From NCBI RefSeq assembly GCF_000423345.1, contig NZ_AUHU01000003.1, positions 558,001 to 622,000 on the forward strand: a stretch of 64,000 nt of DNA. The letters run 5' to 3'. This DNA comes from Marinimicrobium agarilyticum DSM 16975. Lineage in GTDB: Bacteria > Pseudomonadota > Gammaproteobacteria > Pseudomonadales > Cellvibrionaceae. How positions within the stretch are numbered: the first letter of the stretch is position 1; each line of letters opens with the position of its first letter. The notes beneath the pieces are model-generated. The model saw only the letters and a list, made by a program, of their open reading frames with translations, did no database searches and had not been told where the DNA came from. Both the position numbers and the translations under genes were made by a program. Of this stretch, positions 44,696-52,531 are shown in pieces.

Positions 44696-45694
44696 TCAGT
44701 CCGATGCGGGTTCGATCCAAATGCGTCCTGGCTGGTGATCGACCTTAAGTGGGTAAAGTTGGCTGAGCATGGTTAACGCCGTGTCCGTATCCTGCAGACG
44801 AAACCGTCCGGCCACTCTCAGCTCACCCAACTCAGCAGACGCGAGGCGGATCGGGGTTGGGCTGTGTCGGGACAGCTTCTCCAGCAGAAAAGCCAGGGTC
44901 TCATCCTGGACTTCGACCCAGCCCGAGCGCCAATCGACCAACTGAGCCAGTGCCACGGCTTGTACCTCCGAAAGCCCTGTTTCGGTAATCCGTACCCGCT
45001 CTCCCGCCCGCAGCAAGCTCGGCTTGGCATCGGGATGGGCTCGCACTTCAATGGCACCTTCATGGACGGTGACATCAATACCGCTGGCGGTGCGATCGAT
45101 ATTGAAGGCCGTGCCTACCGCAGTGACGGATGCCCTCCCCATCTGAACGGAGAATGGACGCTGCTTGTCCGGTGCCACGGCAAAATAGGCGGCGCCGCGC
45201 TTGAGCGCCACGAGGCGGCGGGTCTCTTCCAGGCGCACCTCCAGCGAGCTCAGAGCCGCCACGTGTACCGAAGAGCCGTCAGCCAGAGTGAGGTCCTTGG
45301 GGGCTCCCACCCCGGTCGCCACGGATTGCACAGTGACCGCCGGGCCTGTTGCGGGGGGGTAGAAACTGGGTACAAGCCACACGGCCAATAGCAGGCTGGC
45401 GAGGACGGCCCCGCCCCACCAGAATCGGTGCCAGGCGCGGGAGGCGACCCGGTAGCGCTCGCGCAGCGGGGTGTGCGTCTGGCTCTGCTGGGCGGCCTCG
45501 GTAAGCGCGGGGTCGGACCAGGTACGAAGCAGTCGATCAAAAAGAGCCTGGTTGTCGTCGGTGTTGAGCCAGCGGTTGAAACGATGGGCGCTGACTTTGT
45601 CCAGCTCTCCGTCTGACAGGCGCTCAAGCCAGGCGGCGGCCTCTTCATAGGCCGCCGTGCGGGGAGCGTGTGTGTTGATCGATTTGGAGCTCAT
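44696..45694 (-). CDS. FecR-like transmembrane anti-sigma regulator
   Basis: Encodes 332 aa. The N-terminal cytoplasmic segment (about 10-65: AAAWLERLSDGELDKVSAHRFNRWLN, DUF4880-like) contacts the sigma factor; one membrane helix (about 92-110) follows; then the periplasmic FecR domain (LTLADGSSVHVAALSSLEVRL, AVGTAFNIDRTASGIDVTVHEGAIEV) and a C-terminal region that contacts the receptor's STN. It relays the receptor's signal to the sigma factor two genes away. The stop is 17 bases before the receptor's start and the gene begins 9 bases after the sigma factor, so all three form one operon. Confidence 0.93.
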   Translation of the reverse strand: MSSKSINTHAPRTAAYEEAAAWLERLSDGELDKVSAHRFNRWLNTDDNQALFDRLLRTWSDPALTEAAQQSQTHTPLRERYRVASRAWHRFWWGGAVLASLLLAVWLVPSFYPPATGPAVTVQSVATGVGAPKDLTLADGSSVHVAALSSLEVRLEETRRLVALKRGAAYFAVAPDKQRPFSVQMGRASVTAVGTAFNIDRTASGIDVTVHEGAIEVRAHPDAKPSLLRAGERVRITETGLSEVQAVALAQLVDWRSGWVEVQDETLAFLLEKLSRHSPTPIRLASAELGELRVAGRFRLQDTDTALTMLSQLYPLKVDHQPGRIWIEPASD

Positions 45695-45703
45695 GGTATG
45701 TGG

Positions 45704-46207
45704 CTAAGCCGTGTCGTTGCGGTCAATAGCTTGTTGCAGATCAATCATCGCCCGGGTGATGTGTTTCTTCACCGCTTCCTCGCTTAAACCGAGAGAGCGG
45801 GCGATCGCCTCGCGGCTCTCGCCGTGCAGGCGGCGGCGAATCAGCACCCGGCGGCGAAGGGGCGGCATGCGTTGTAGAATCGCCTGAAACTGACGGAAGC
45901 GCTCATCGCTCTCGGCTTGCTGCTCTGGCGTTGGGCCGGGGCATTCCGGGTCCATTTCATCGGTCAATGGGGTCGTTCTCGAGGGCGCTGTCATCAGGTT
46001 CTTGGCAATAGTCAGAGCATAGGCCACGGGGTTTCTGATGGACTGCTCCCGCGCCTTCTCCAAAACCCGAACAACCGCTTCCTGATAATAGTCAGCCACT
46101 TCAGTGGCGTCGGAGCTGTGTCGGGACAAGTAGCGCTTGATATGGCTGCTGCCATCAACCAGCGCTCGGCACAGCGCTTCCTGCGAGCCAACATCGGGTT
46201 TGGACAT
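45704..46207 (-). CDS. FecI-type ECF RNA polymerase sigma factor
   Basis: Encodes 167 aa. Region 2 has YYQEAVVRVLEKAREQ and YALTIAKNLM; region 4 has LQRMPPLRRRVLIRRRLHGESREAIARSLGLSEEAVKKHITRAM, the helix-turn-helix that reads the -35. Together with FecR and the STN receptor downstream it forms a cell-surface signalling set that probably activates its own receptor and perhaps the neighbouring PhoX locus. The target promoter is not known. Confidence 0.93.
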   Translation of the reverse strand: MSKPDVGSQEALCRALVDGSSHIKRYLSRHSSDATEVADYYQEAVVRVLEKAREQSIRNPVAYALTIAKNLMTAPSRTTPLTDEMDPECPGPTPEQQAESDERFRQFQAILQRMPPLRRRVLIRRRLHGESREAIARSLGLSEEAVKKHITRAMIDLQQAIDRNDTA

Positions 46208-46297
46208 TGCGGGTTACCCTGGCTGTGGAATGGTTTTGAACCGGGCCACCCTAGCAGGGCATTGTGACAGTATTGAGAAAAGCTTAACGGCAGTCGG

Positions 46298-47062
46298 TTA
46301 ATCGAGAGTCAATCGCTGCTCCAGACGGCTTTCGTGATGCTCGCCGGGCAGGTCTGTTTTCTGCCACTCTTCGCGTTCGGTGATGATAAGGCGGCCGTCT
46401 TCGACATGATAGTGGTTGACCACCTCTTCCCGGTGCTCTCCGCGAATCACAAACAGGATGCTACCTTTGGCCTCAAGCTTGAGGCGGCTGGCCAAGGGAG
46501 TGCCGTCAGGCGCTACCCACACCTCCAGGGTGGAGTGAAACTCCTTGATGTACCGGCGCATGCGTTTGTGCACCACGGATTTGTCCCGATCAAAGATCAG
46601 TCGGGTGGCGGTCCGGCCATTATATTCATCGGCGGCGGCCTCGCGAAAACGGGCGCGCTCCAAGTTTCGGTGCAATGCCTGGGCCGGGGAGAGCAGCGGT
46701 CGCAACTGATTCATGTCCAATCGCCAGATAAAGTCGTTTAGCGGGGTTTTGGCATCCGGGTCGCGCACCCGCCGTTGAGCTTCCTCGTCCAGGCGTTCGA
46801 GTAGATCGGGGCCGTACTGCAGGGTAAAACCCTCAGCGGTGTCGGCGAGGCTGATGGTGATCGCTCGTGTGGTTTCTTCCCTGTTCTCGCCTTTGCCCTC
46901 GGCCCGCCACAGTTCTGACTCCAGTTGGGCGCTGACCGGAGTCGCAGTGTCCAGTCGCTCCAGCGCTTCCATTAGCGCTGCCGGGCTTTCCGCCACCGCC
47001 CGGCCGGCCAATACTATCGCCAGCACGGTCAATGTGATTGAACGCAGGTTTACTCGGCGCAT
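46298..47062 (-). CDS. Periplasmic protein of unknown function
   Basis: Encodes 254 aa with a signal peptide (to VAES, about residue 25) and a good ribosome site (GGAG) before ATG 47062. No family recognised. The mature part is charged, with beta-rich stretches such as TTRAITISLADTAEGFTLQYGPDLLER and STLEVWVAPDGTPLASRLKLEAKGSILFVIRGEHREEVVNHYHV, which recall outer-membrane lipoprotein carrier or MucB-like folds but are not decisive. It lies 90 bases upstream of the sigma factor on the same strand and diverges from the RND pair. Confidence 0.75.
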   Translation of the reverse strand: MRRVNLRSITLTVLAIVLAGRAVAESPAALMEALERLDTATPVSAQLESELWRAEGKGENREETTRAITISLADTAEGFTLQYGPDLLERLDEEAQRRVRDPDAKTPLNDFIWRLDMNQLRPLLSPAQALHRNLERARFREAAADEYNGRTATRLIFDRDKSVVHKRMRRYIKEFHSTLEVWVAPDGTPLASRLKLEAKGSILFVIRGEHREEVVNHYHVEDGRLIITEREEWQKTDLPGEHHESRLEQRLTLD

Positions 47063-47431
47063 GGTGTCACTCCTTCCCGGTGTGCGTTGTTATTGGTTGA
47101 CGTCTGAGACCCCCAAGGGGCCCGAAAGTGCCCTGGCTTGCTCCCTGTCTACCGGGATCGTTGCAGCTGTGCCATAATACCGCCCTGACAATAAGCCTCG
47201 GGTTTCGCTGAGCTCCATCGCCGGCGACAGAAGGGGTAAATCGCTAATTGAAAAACGCATAAGGAAGGCATCCCGGGCAGCCATACGGTCATATCACGGT
47301 CTCAGGCAGTTCCGCACCGCGAAAGACAGACTCCCCTGATCTCTTCCTGAATCCAAATGACGTGGTTCACGCGTCTACTTGTCTATTGTGTCTATCGCGA
47401 ATGGGTAGGCGTATTCACGAGGGAATTGATC
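47063..47431. other. Divergent intergenic region upstream of the RND operon
   Basis: About 370 bases between the unknown periplasmic gene and the RND adaptor. An open frame on the minus strand (47090-47284, 64 aa) has no ribosome site and no family look. I see no strong promoter or palindrome; GAGGG just before 47432 is the adaptor's ribosome site. Confidence 0.55.
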
Positions 47432-48658
47432 ATGTTGAAGAAGTTCATTCTGCCGTTAGGCATCACGGCGGCGGGCATCGGCGCCATCGTTGTTCTGTTC
47501 GCGGCCAAGCCCCAACCCACGCCGCGCCCACCGGCGGAGGAACCCGCCAACGTCAGTGTTGCCGTCACGCAGATGCAGCCGCAAACCTTACGCCTGTCGG
47601 TACAGGCGCAGGGCACCGTCATGCCCAAACGCGAGATTGACCTGGTGGCGGAAGTCTCCGGCCGCATCACGCTGGTGGATGCCGGTTTTGTGGAGGGTGG
47701 TTTTTTTCAAAGCGGACAGCCGTTGCTCCAGATTGATGATCGCAATTACCAGGCGGCGGTGCTGGAGGCCCAGTCCCGGGTGGCCGAAGCTGAGCAGCGC
47801 CTTGCGGAGGAGCGGGGTCGCGCCCGTCAGGCCCAGCGGGAATGGCGGGACCTGGGGGAGGAAAACGCCAACAACCTGTTTCTGCGCAAGCCCCAGGTCG
47901 CGGCCGCCGAAGCGGGCCTGGCCTCGGCCCGAGGCGCGCTGAACGTCGCACGCCTGAACCTTGAACGAACCCGTATCACTGTTCCCTTCAACGGCCGGAT
48001 TCGTCAGAAAGAGGTGGATATCGGTGAGTTTGTCTCGGCCGGTACCCGCTTGGCCACAGTCTACGACGCGGAGGTGGTGGAAGTGCGCCTGCCGCTGACC
48101 GAACAACAGGCGGCACTGATTGATCTGCCGCTGACGCCTCAGAACGCCATGGATTCCAGACCGCCGGTGCCGGTGACAATTCGGGGGAGTGTCGCGGGCC
48201 AGGCGCAGCAGTGGGACGGGCAACTGGTTCGCACGGACGCTTTTGTGGATGCCGACTCCCGCCTGTATTACGCCGTGGTGGAGGTACAGCGCCCTTTCGC
48301 ATCTACCGACGCCCAAGGCCAGCCTCGGGCACCTCTGCTGCCCGGGCTCTTTGTGGAAGCCGATATTCAGGGAAGGGAGCTGGAGCGTGTGGTGAAGCTT
48401 CCACGCGAGGCGCTGTTTGAGCGCGACACGCTGTTGGTGCTTGATGAAGACAACCAGGTTGCGGAACAGCGCGTGACAGTCTTGCACAAAGACGCGCGTC
48501 ATATCTGGGTGCAGTCCGACTTACCCGAGCTGACCAGAATCACGCTCGAGAAGCAGTCGTTGACGCCCGCCGGCACGATCGTGGACCCCGTCTCTGCTGT
48601 CGGCGGCGATGCCGTTGTAACCGCAGTATCCTCAAGCAACGACGGTCAGGGAGAGTAA
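47432..48658 (+). CDS. RND efflux periplasmic adaptor (membrane fusion protein)
   Basis: Encodes 408 aa from ATG 47432 (GAGGG upstream); the longer frame starting at 47357 has no such site. An N-terminal membrane anchor (LKKFILPLGITAAGIGAIVVLF) is followed by a lipoyl/barrel-sandwich domain (QAQGTVMPKREIDLVAEVSGRI), a helical hairpin (YQAAVLEAQSRVAEAEQRLAEERGRARQ), and beta-barrel and membrane-proximal domains (PFNGRIRQKEVDIGEFVSAGTRLATV). This is the HlyD/MFP part of an RND pump. The permease begins 3 bases after it. Cargo is not evident; no TolC-type gene or local regulator is present. Confidence 0.93.
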   Translation: MLKKFILPLGITAAGIGAIVVLFAAKPQPTPRPPAEEPANVSVAVTQMQPQTLRLSVQAQGTVMPKREIDLVAEVSGRITLVDAGFVEGGFFQSGQPLLQIDDRNYQAAVLEAQSRVAEAEQRLAEERGRARQAQREWRDLGEENANNLFLRKPQVAAAEAGLASARGALNVARLNLERTRITVPFNGRIRQKEVDIGEFVSAGTRLATVYDAEVVEVRLPLTEQQAALIDLPLTPQNAMDSRPPVPVTIRGSVAGQAQQWDGQLVRTDAFVDADSRLYYAVVEVQRPFASTDAQGQPRAPLLPGLFVEADIQGRELERVVKLPREALFERDTLLVLDEDNQVAEQRVTVLHKDARHIWVQSDLPELTRITLEKQSLTPAGTIVDPVSAVGGDAVVTAVSSSNDGQGE

Positions 48659-48661
48659 CCC

Positions 48662-51600
48662 ATGCGAGCCCTGATCAAATGGTTTGTCGACAACCCGATT
48701 GCGGCCAACCTGCTGATGTTGGCCATGCTGGTCGGTGGCCTCAGCAGTTGGAGCGTGATCAAGAAGGAAACCTCCCCGACTTACGAAGGCAATCGCATTT
48801 TCATCTCCATGGCTTATCCGGGCGCGGCCCCGAGCGAGGTGGAGCAGCAGATTGTGGTGCGCATTGAAGAGGCCATCGCGGACCTGCCGGGTATTTTCCA
48901 GATTACGTCCGAATCCCGTGAAGGTTATGGCTCGGTCAATGTGGAGGTGACGGAAGGCTTCGATGTGCGCGAGCTGCTCAGCGACCTCAAGGGGCGGGTG
49001 GATGCGATCAATACCTTCCCGCCCTCCGCCGAGCGTCCGGTCATCAACCAGCTCGTGGTGCGCGATACGCTGATGTACATTGCGCTATACGGCGATGCGG
49101 ATCGGCGCCAGCTGAAAGACCTGGGATACCAGATTAGAGACGAGATGGCCTTGCTCGAAGGGGTTTCCGAAGTCGTCATTACCGGTCTTAAAAACGATGA
49201 AGTCAGTATTGAGGTGTCCGAAGACGCTCTGCGCCGGTACAACCTGAGTTTCAATGAACTCGCCGAAGCCATCCGCGAATCTTCCGTTAACGTTCCCGCC
49301 GGAACCATTCGCACCAAAGACGGTGACCTGCAGATTCAGACTCGCGCCCAGGCGTATGACTATGAGGATTTCGCTCAGATTGTGGTGCGCAGCACCCGCG
49401 ACGGTGGCCAGCTGCTGCTTCGTGACGTGGCGGTCATCAATGACGGCTTTGCCGAGCAGAATATCGACTTCACCATGAACGGCAAACCCGGTCTCAACAT
49501 GGAAGTCAAAATGAGTGATAACCCCCTTCTGTTCGAAGGCACGGAGAACGCTCGTCGCTACGTGGAGGAATTCCGCAAGCAGTTGCCGGAAGGGTTGGAA
49601 CTGAAAATCAACTTCGAGTCCAAAAGCATTTTCGACAGCCGCTTTAACCTGCTCAAGGATAATGCCCTGAGCGGCCTGATACTGGTTTTCATCATCCTGA
49701 TGCTGTTTTTGCGACCGATGCTGGCGTTGTGGGTAGTGGCGGGGATCGCGACCACCTTTGCCGGCGCCATCTGGCTGCTGCCGTTTCTGGATGTGTCAAT
49801 CAATATGCTATCCATGTTCGCCTTCCTGATGGTGCTGGGCATTGTGGTGGATGACGCGATCATCGTCGGGGAGAGTGTGTACCGGCATCAGCAGCGGGGG
49901 GAGGTTGGCAGCGTCGCGGCGGTTCGCGGCACCAACTCGGTTCTCAAGCCGGTGTTCCTCGCCGTCATGAGCACCATGATTTTCTTTCTGCCCATGCTCG
50001 ATGTCCCTTCAGATATCGTGGTTTTCACCCGGTCCATTTTCTGGGTGGTATTTTTGTGCCTGGCTTTCTCCCTGATGGAGTCATTGTTTGTACTGCCCGC
50101 CCACCTTTCGCACATGAAGCCGGAAAAGCCCAGCCGGTTTTATCCGGCCCGGAAAATGGAAGCGATTCGCCACCGCTTCTCTGACGGTATGGAGCGTTTC
50201 GCCACCCAGCGTTATCAGCCCGCACTGGCGGCCATGATGCGCCGCAAGGGCAGCACCTTTCTCGGCTTCTTCTTCGTGTTCGCGATTACCCTCGCGATTG
50301 TGATGGCCGGGTGGATCAACGTCAGCTTCTTTCCGCAAATTCCCTCACCGATGGTGATGGTGAATGTTGGATTCTCGGAGGGTACCCCTTTCTCCCGGAC
50401 CCAGGCGGTGGCCCAGCATATTCGCGATCAGGTTGACGTCTTGGCTGAGGACCCGGAGTTGTTGGAGCAAAACCGGGGGAATACATTTATTCGGGAGGTC
50501 AACCGCAACCTTAATGGCAATAGCGCCACCATCTTTGTGGGCTTGACCAATGATGAAGACCGCCATGTTGGCTCCGAGGCGATTGCAAACAAACTGCGAG
50601 AGTTGATCGGCCCTCTGCCCGAGGCCCAAAGTTACTCCCTGAACGCCACCATGAGCGGGAGCGGGCCAGACATCACCTTGAACCTCAACCTTTTGGACAA
50701 TCGACGTGAAACCCAGCAGGCCGCTGTGGATGAAGTGGTCAAGTCGCTTTCCAGCTACCCGGGCGTGTTCAATGTGCGCAGTAATCTCGACTCCGAACGC
50801 ACTGAAGTGGAAGTTTCGCTCAAGCCCTACGCCGAGACCCTGGGCATCACCCAGAGCGATGTGGCCAGGCAGGTGCGCCAAGGGTTTTATGGCGAAGAGA
50901 TTCAGCGTATTCCCCGCGCCAAGGAAGATGTACGGGTCATGCTGCGCTATCTGGAAGAAGAGCGCCGAACCCTGGACACCCTCGACCATATTCGCATTCG
51001 CACTCCGGATGGGCGTGAGCTCCCCATCGCAGCGGTGGCCGACGTCGAGCTGGTGCCGGGGGCCAGCACCATCCGCCGGGTCAACCGCCGTCGGAATATT
51101 GCGATTACCGCAGAGGTGGAAGAAGGCCACGACGCCAATAAAATCGTCAGCACCATGATGGATGAAAACCTGATGAACTGGAAACAGGCGTTTGTCGGTT
51201 TCAGTTTGTCCACCGATGGCGGGTTGCGCAGCCAAGCCGAGTTTGGGGACAATTTTGCGTCCAACTTCCTGAAAGTCTTCGTTCTGGTATTGGCGCTGTT
51301 TGCGATCGCGTTCCGCTCGCTCTCGCAGCCGCTGCTGGTCATGCTGGCTGTTCCCTTCGGCTTTGTCGGGGCGGTGCTCGGCCACCTGATCGTGGGGGTG
51401 GATTTCAGCCTCTTTTCCGGCTTCGGCTTCCTGGCCTGCTCGGGAGTGGTGGTGAATGACAACCTGGTCTTGCTGGAGCGAATCAATACCCTCAGGGCCA
51501 GGGGCGAGGCCACGCTGGAAGCCGTGATGAACGCCGGCGTGGACCGTTTCCGCCCCATTGTGCTGACCTCGATCACCACCTTTGTGGGATTGCTGCCGAT

Positions 51601-51796
51601 CCTGTTTGAACGCAGCCTCCAGGCTCAATTCCTGATTCCCATGGTGGTGGCGTTGTCGTTCGGGGTTCTGTTTTCCTCCGTGGTGACGCTCTTTCTGGTG
51701 CCCTGCGCCTATTTTGGGGGTGTTCGGCTTCGCCAGCGCGTACTCGGCCTGTTCGGGCGACCGTCGCCGGAGCTCAGCACGCCCGCCGCACCGTAG
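48662..51796 (+). CDS. RND efflux transporter permease
   Basis: Encodes 1044 aa, the length of a full RND (AcrB/MexF-like) inner-membrane pump of twelve helices in two repeats with two large periplasmic loops. Signatures include the first helix (WFVDNPIAANLLMLAMLVGGLSSWS), VEQQIVVRIEEAIADLPGI, the transmembrane 4 region MFAFLMVLGIVVDDAIIVGE carrying the proton-relay DD, and the second-half GFGFLACSGVVVNDNLVLLE. In the second half the DD is replaced by ND, as is normal. Paired directly with the adaptor; drug, metal or lipid cargo not shown. Confidence 0.94.
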   Translation: MRALIKWFVDNPIAANLLMLAMLVGGLSSWSVIKKETSPTYEGNRIFISMAYPGAAPSEVEQQIVVRIEEAIADLPGIFQITSESREGYGSVNVEVTEGFDVRELLSDLKGRVDAINTFPPSAERPVINQLVVRDTLMYIALYGDADRRQLKDLGYQIRDEMALLEGVSEVVITGLKNDEVSIEVSEDALRRYNLSFNELAEAIRESSVNVPAGTIRTKDGDLQIQTRAQAYDYEDFAQIVVRSTRDGGQLLLRDVAVINDGFAEQNIDFTMNGKPGLNMEVKMSDNPLLFEGTENARRYVEEFRKQLPEGLELKINFESKSIFDSRFNLLKDNALSGLILVFIILMLFLRPMLALWVVAGIATTFAGAIWLLPFLDVSINMLSMFAFLMVLGIVVDDAIIVGESVYRHQQRGEVGSVAAVRGTNSVLKPVFLAVMSTMIFFLPMLDVPSDIVVFTRSIFWVVFLCLAFSLMESLFVLPAHLSHMKPEKPSRFYPARKMEAIRHRFSDGMERFATQRYQPALAAMMRRKGSTFLGFFFVFAITLAIVMAGWINVSFFPQIPSPMVMVNVGFSEGTPFSRTQAVAQHIRDQVDVLAEDPELLEQNRGNTFIREVNRNLNGNSATIFVGLTNDEDRHVGSEAIANKLRELIGPLPEAQSYSLNATMSGSGPDITLNLNLLDNRRETQQAAVDEVVKSLSSYPGVFNVRSNLDSERTEVEVSLKPYAETLGITQSDVARQVRQGFYGEEIQRIPRAKEDVRVMLRYLEEERRTLDTLDHIRIRTPDGRELPIAAVADVELVPGASTIRRVNRRRNIAITAEVEEGHDANKIVSTMMDENLMNWKQAFVGFSLSTDGGLRSQAEFGDNFASNFLKVFVLVLALFAIAFRSLSQPLLVMLAVPFGFVGAVLGHLIVGVDFSLFSGFGFLACSGVVVNDNLVLLERINTLRARGEATLEAVMNAGVDRFRPIVLTSITTFVGLLPILFERSLQAQFLIPMVVALSFGVLFSSVVTLFLVPCAYFGGVRLRQRVLGLFGRPSPELSTPAAP

Positions 51797-51814
51797 CCGT
51801 TCCGCACTCTTTGC

Positions 51815-51844
51815 GTTCCGGCGGGAGACTCATCCCGCCGGAAC
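51815..51844. other. Perfect 12-bp hairpin after the RND operon
   Basis: GTTCCGGCGGGA (51815-51826) pairs perfectly with TCCCGCCGGAAC (51833-51844) around GACTCA. No T run on either side. It may be a 3'-end protecting hairpin, or a REP-like element; I saw no other copies in the window. Confidence 0.6.
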
Positions 51845-51977
51845 GATTGTCCGTATCCCCTCGCGCAATGAAACCTGAGCGATGCCCGGCTGTCTGTTGA
51901 TGACGCTGCCTGGAGGGGCTATGCTCGAAAAATGCCAGTGCAGCGCCACCGCATACTAGCCAGAGGAGAGCAGAACC

Positions 51978-52418
51978 ATGACCATTTTCGAAGCCCTGAG
52001 AGAGGACCACGAAAAACAGCGCAGCCTTTTGACCATGCTGTGCGAAACCGAAGGCGAATCCAAAAATCGCCGCGATCTTTACCGGGAGGCCCGGGATGAG
52101 CTTCAGCGCCATGCTGCGGCCGAGGAGCGTTATTTCTACGTGCCTTTGATGCAGCACGAGTTGACTCAGGAAAAGTCTCGTCACAGTGTGGCGGAACATC
52201 ACGAGATTGATGAATTTATCGAAGCGCTGGACGAGACTGACATGTCCTCCCCTGCTTGGCTGATGACGGCCAAAAAACTCAAAGACAGGGTCTTTCACCA
52301 CCTGGAAGAAGAGGAGCACGAAGTATTTCAACAGGCGGGGAAAGTGCTCCAAGACAAAGACAAGATTGGCTTGGCTGCCGACTATCGAAAGATGATGGCC
52401 AGCCCGGGTTCAAATTAG
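51978..52418 (+). CDS. Hemerythrin (HHE) domain protein
   Basis: Encodes 146 aa from ATG 51978 (AGGAGA upstream). Four-helix HHE signatures: an N-terminal ALREDHEKQRSLL (His11), ELQRHAAAEERYFY (His about 45 and Glu), EHHEIDEFIEAL (His) and FHHLEEEEHEVFQQ (His and Glu), giving the ligands for a di-iron site. Such proteins bind oxygen, sense oxidative or nitrosative stress, or donate iron. A short single-domain form without a regulatory partner. No signal peptide, so cytoplasmic. Confidence 0.93.
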   Translation: MTIFEALREDHEKQRSLLTMLCETEGESKNRRDLYREARDELQRHAAAEERYFYVPLMQHELTQEKSRHSVAEHHEIDEFIEALDETDMSSPAWLMTAKKLKDRVFHHLEEEEHEVFQQAGKVLQDKDKIGLAADYRKMMASPGSN

Positions 52419-52531
52419 CGAAACTGCTTCCAGCCTATAATATTCATTAAACCGTCATCGAATAGGTGCTGATTTGTCATAGCGGTTCCTTAATGTCCTT
52501 GTCTTTTCTAGGTCGTTGAAGGAAATCTGCT

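Noticed and set aside
47090-47284. 64-residue minus-strand open frame in the RND intergenic region
   Set aside because: No ribosome site, no family and unremarkable composition.
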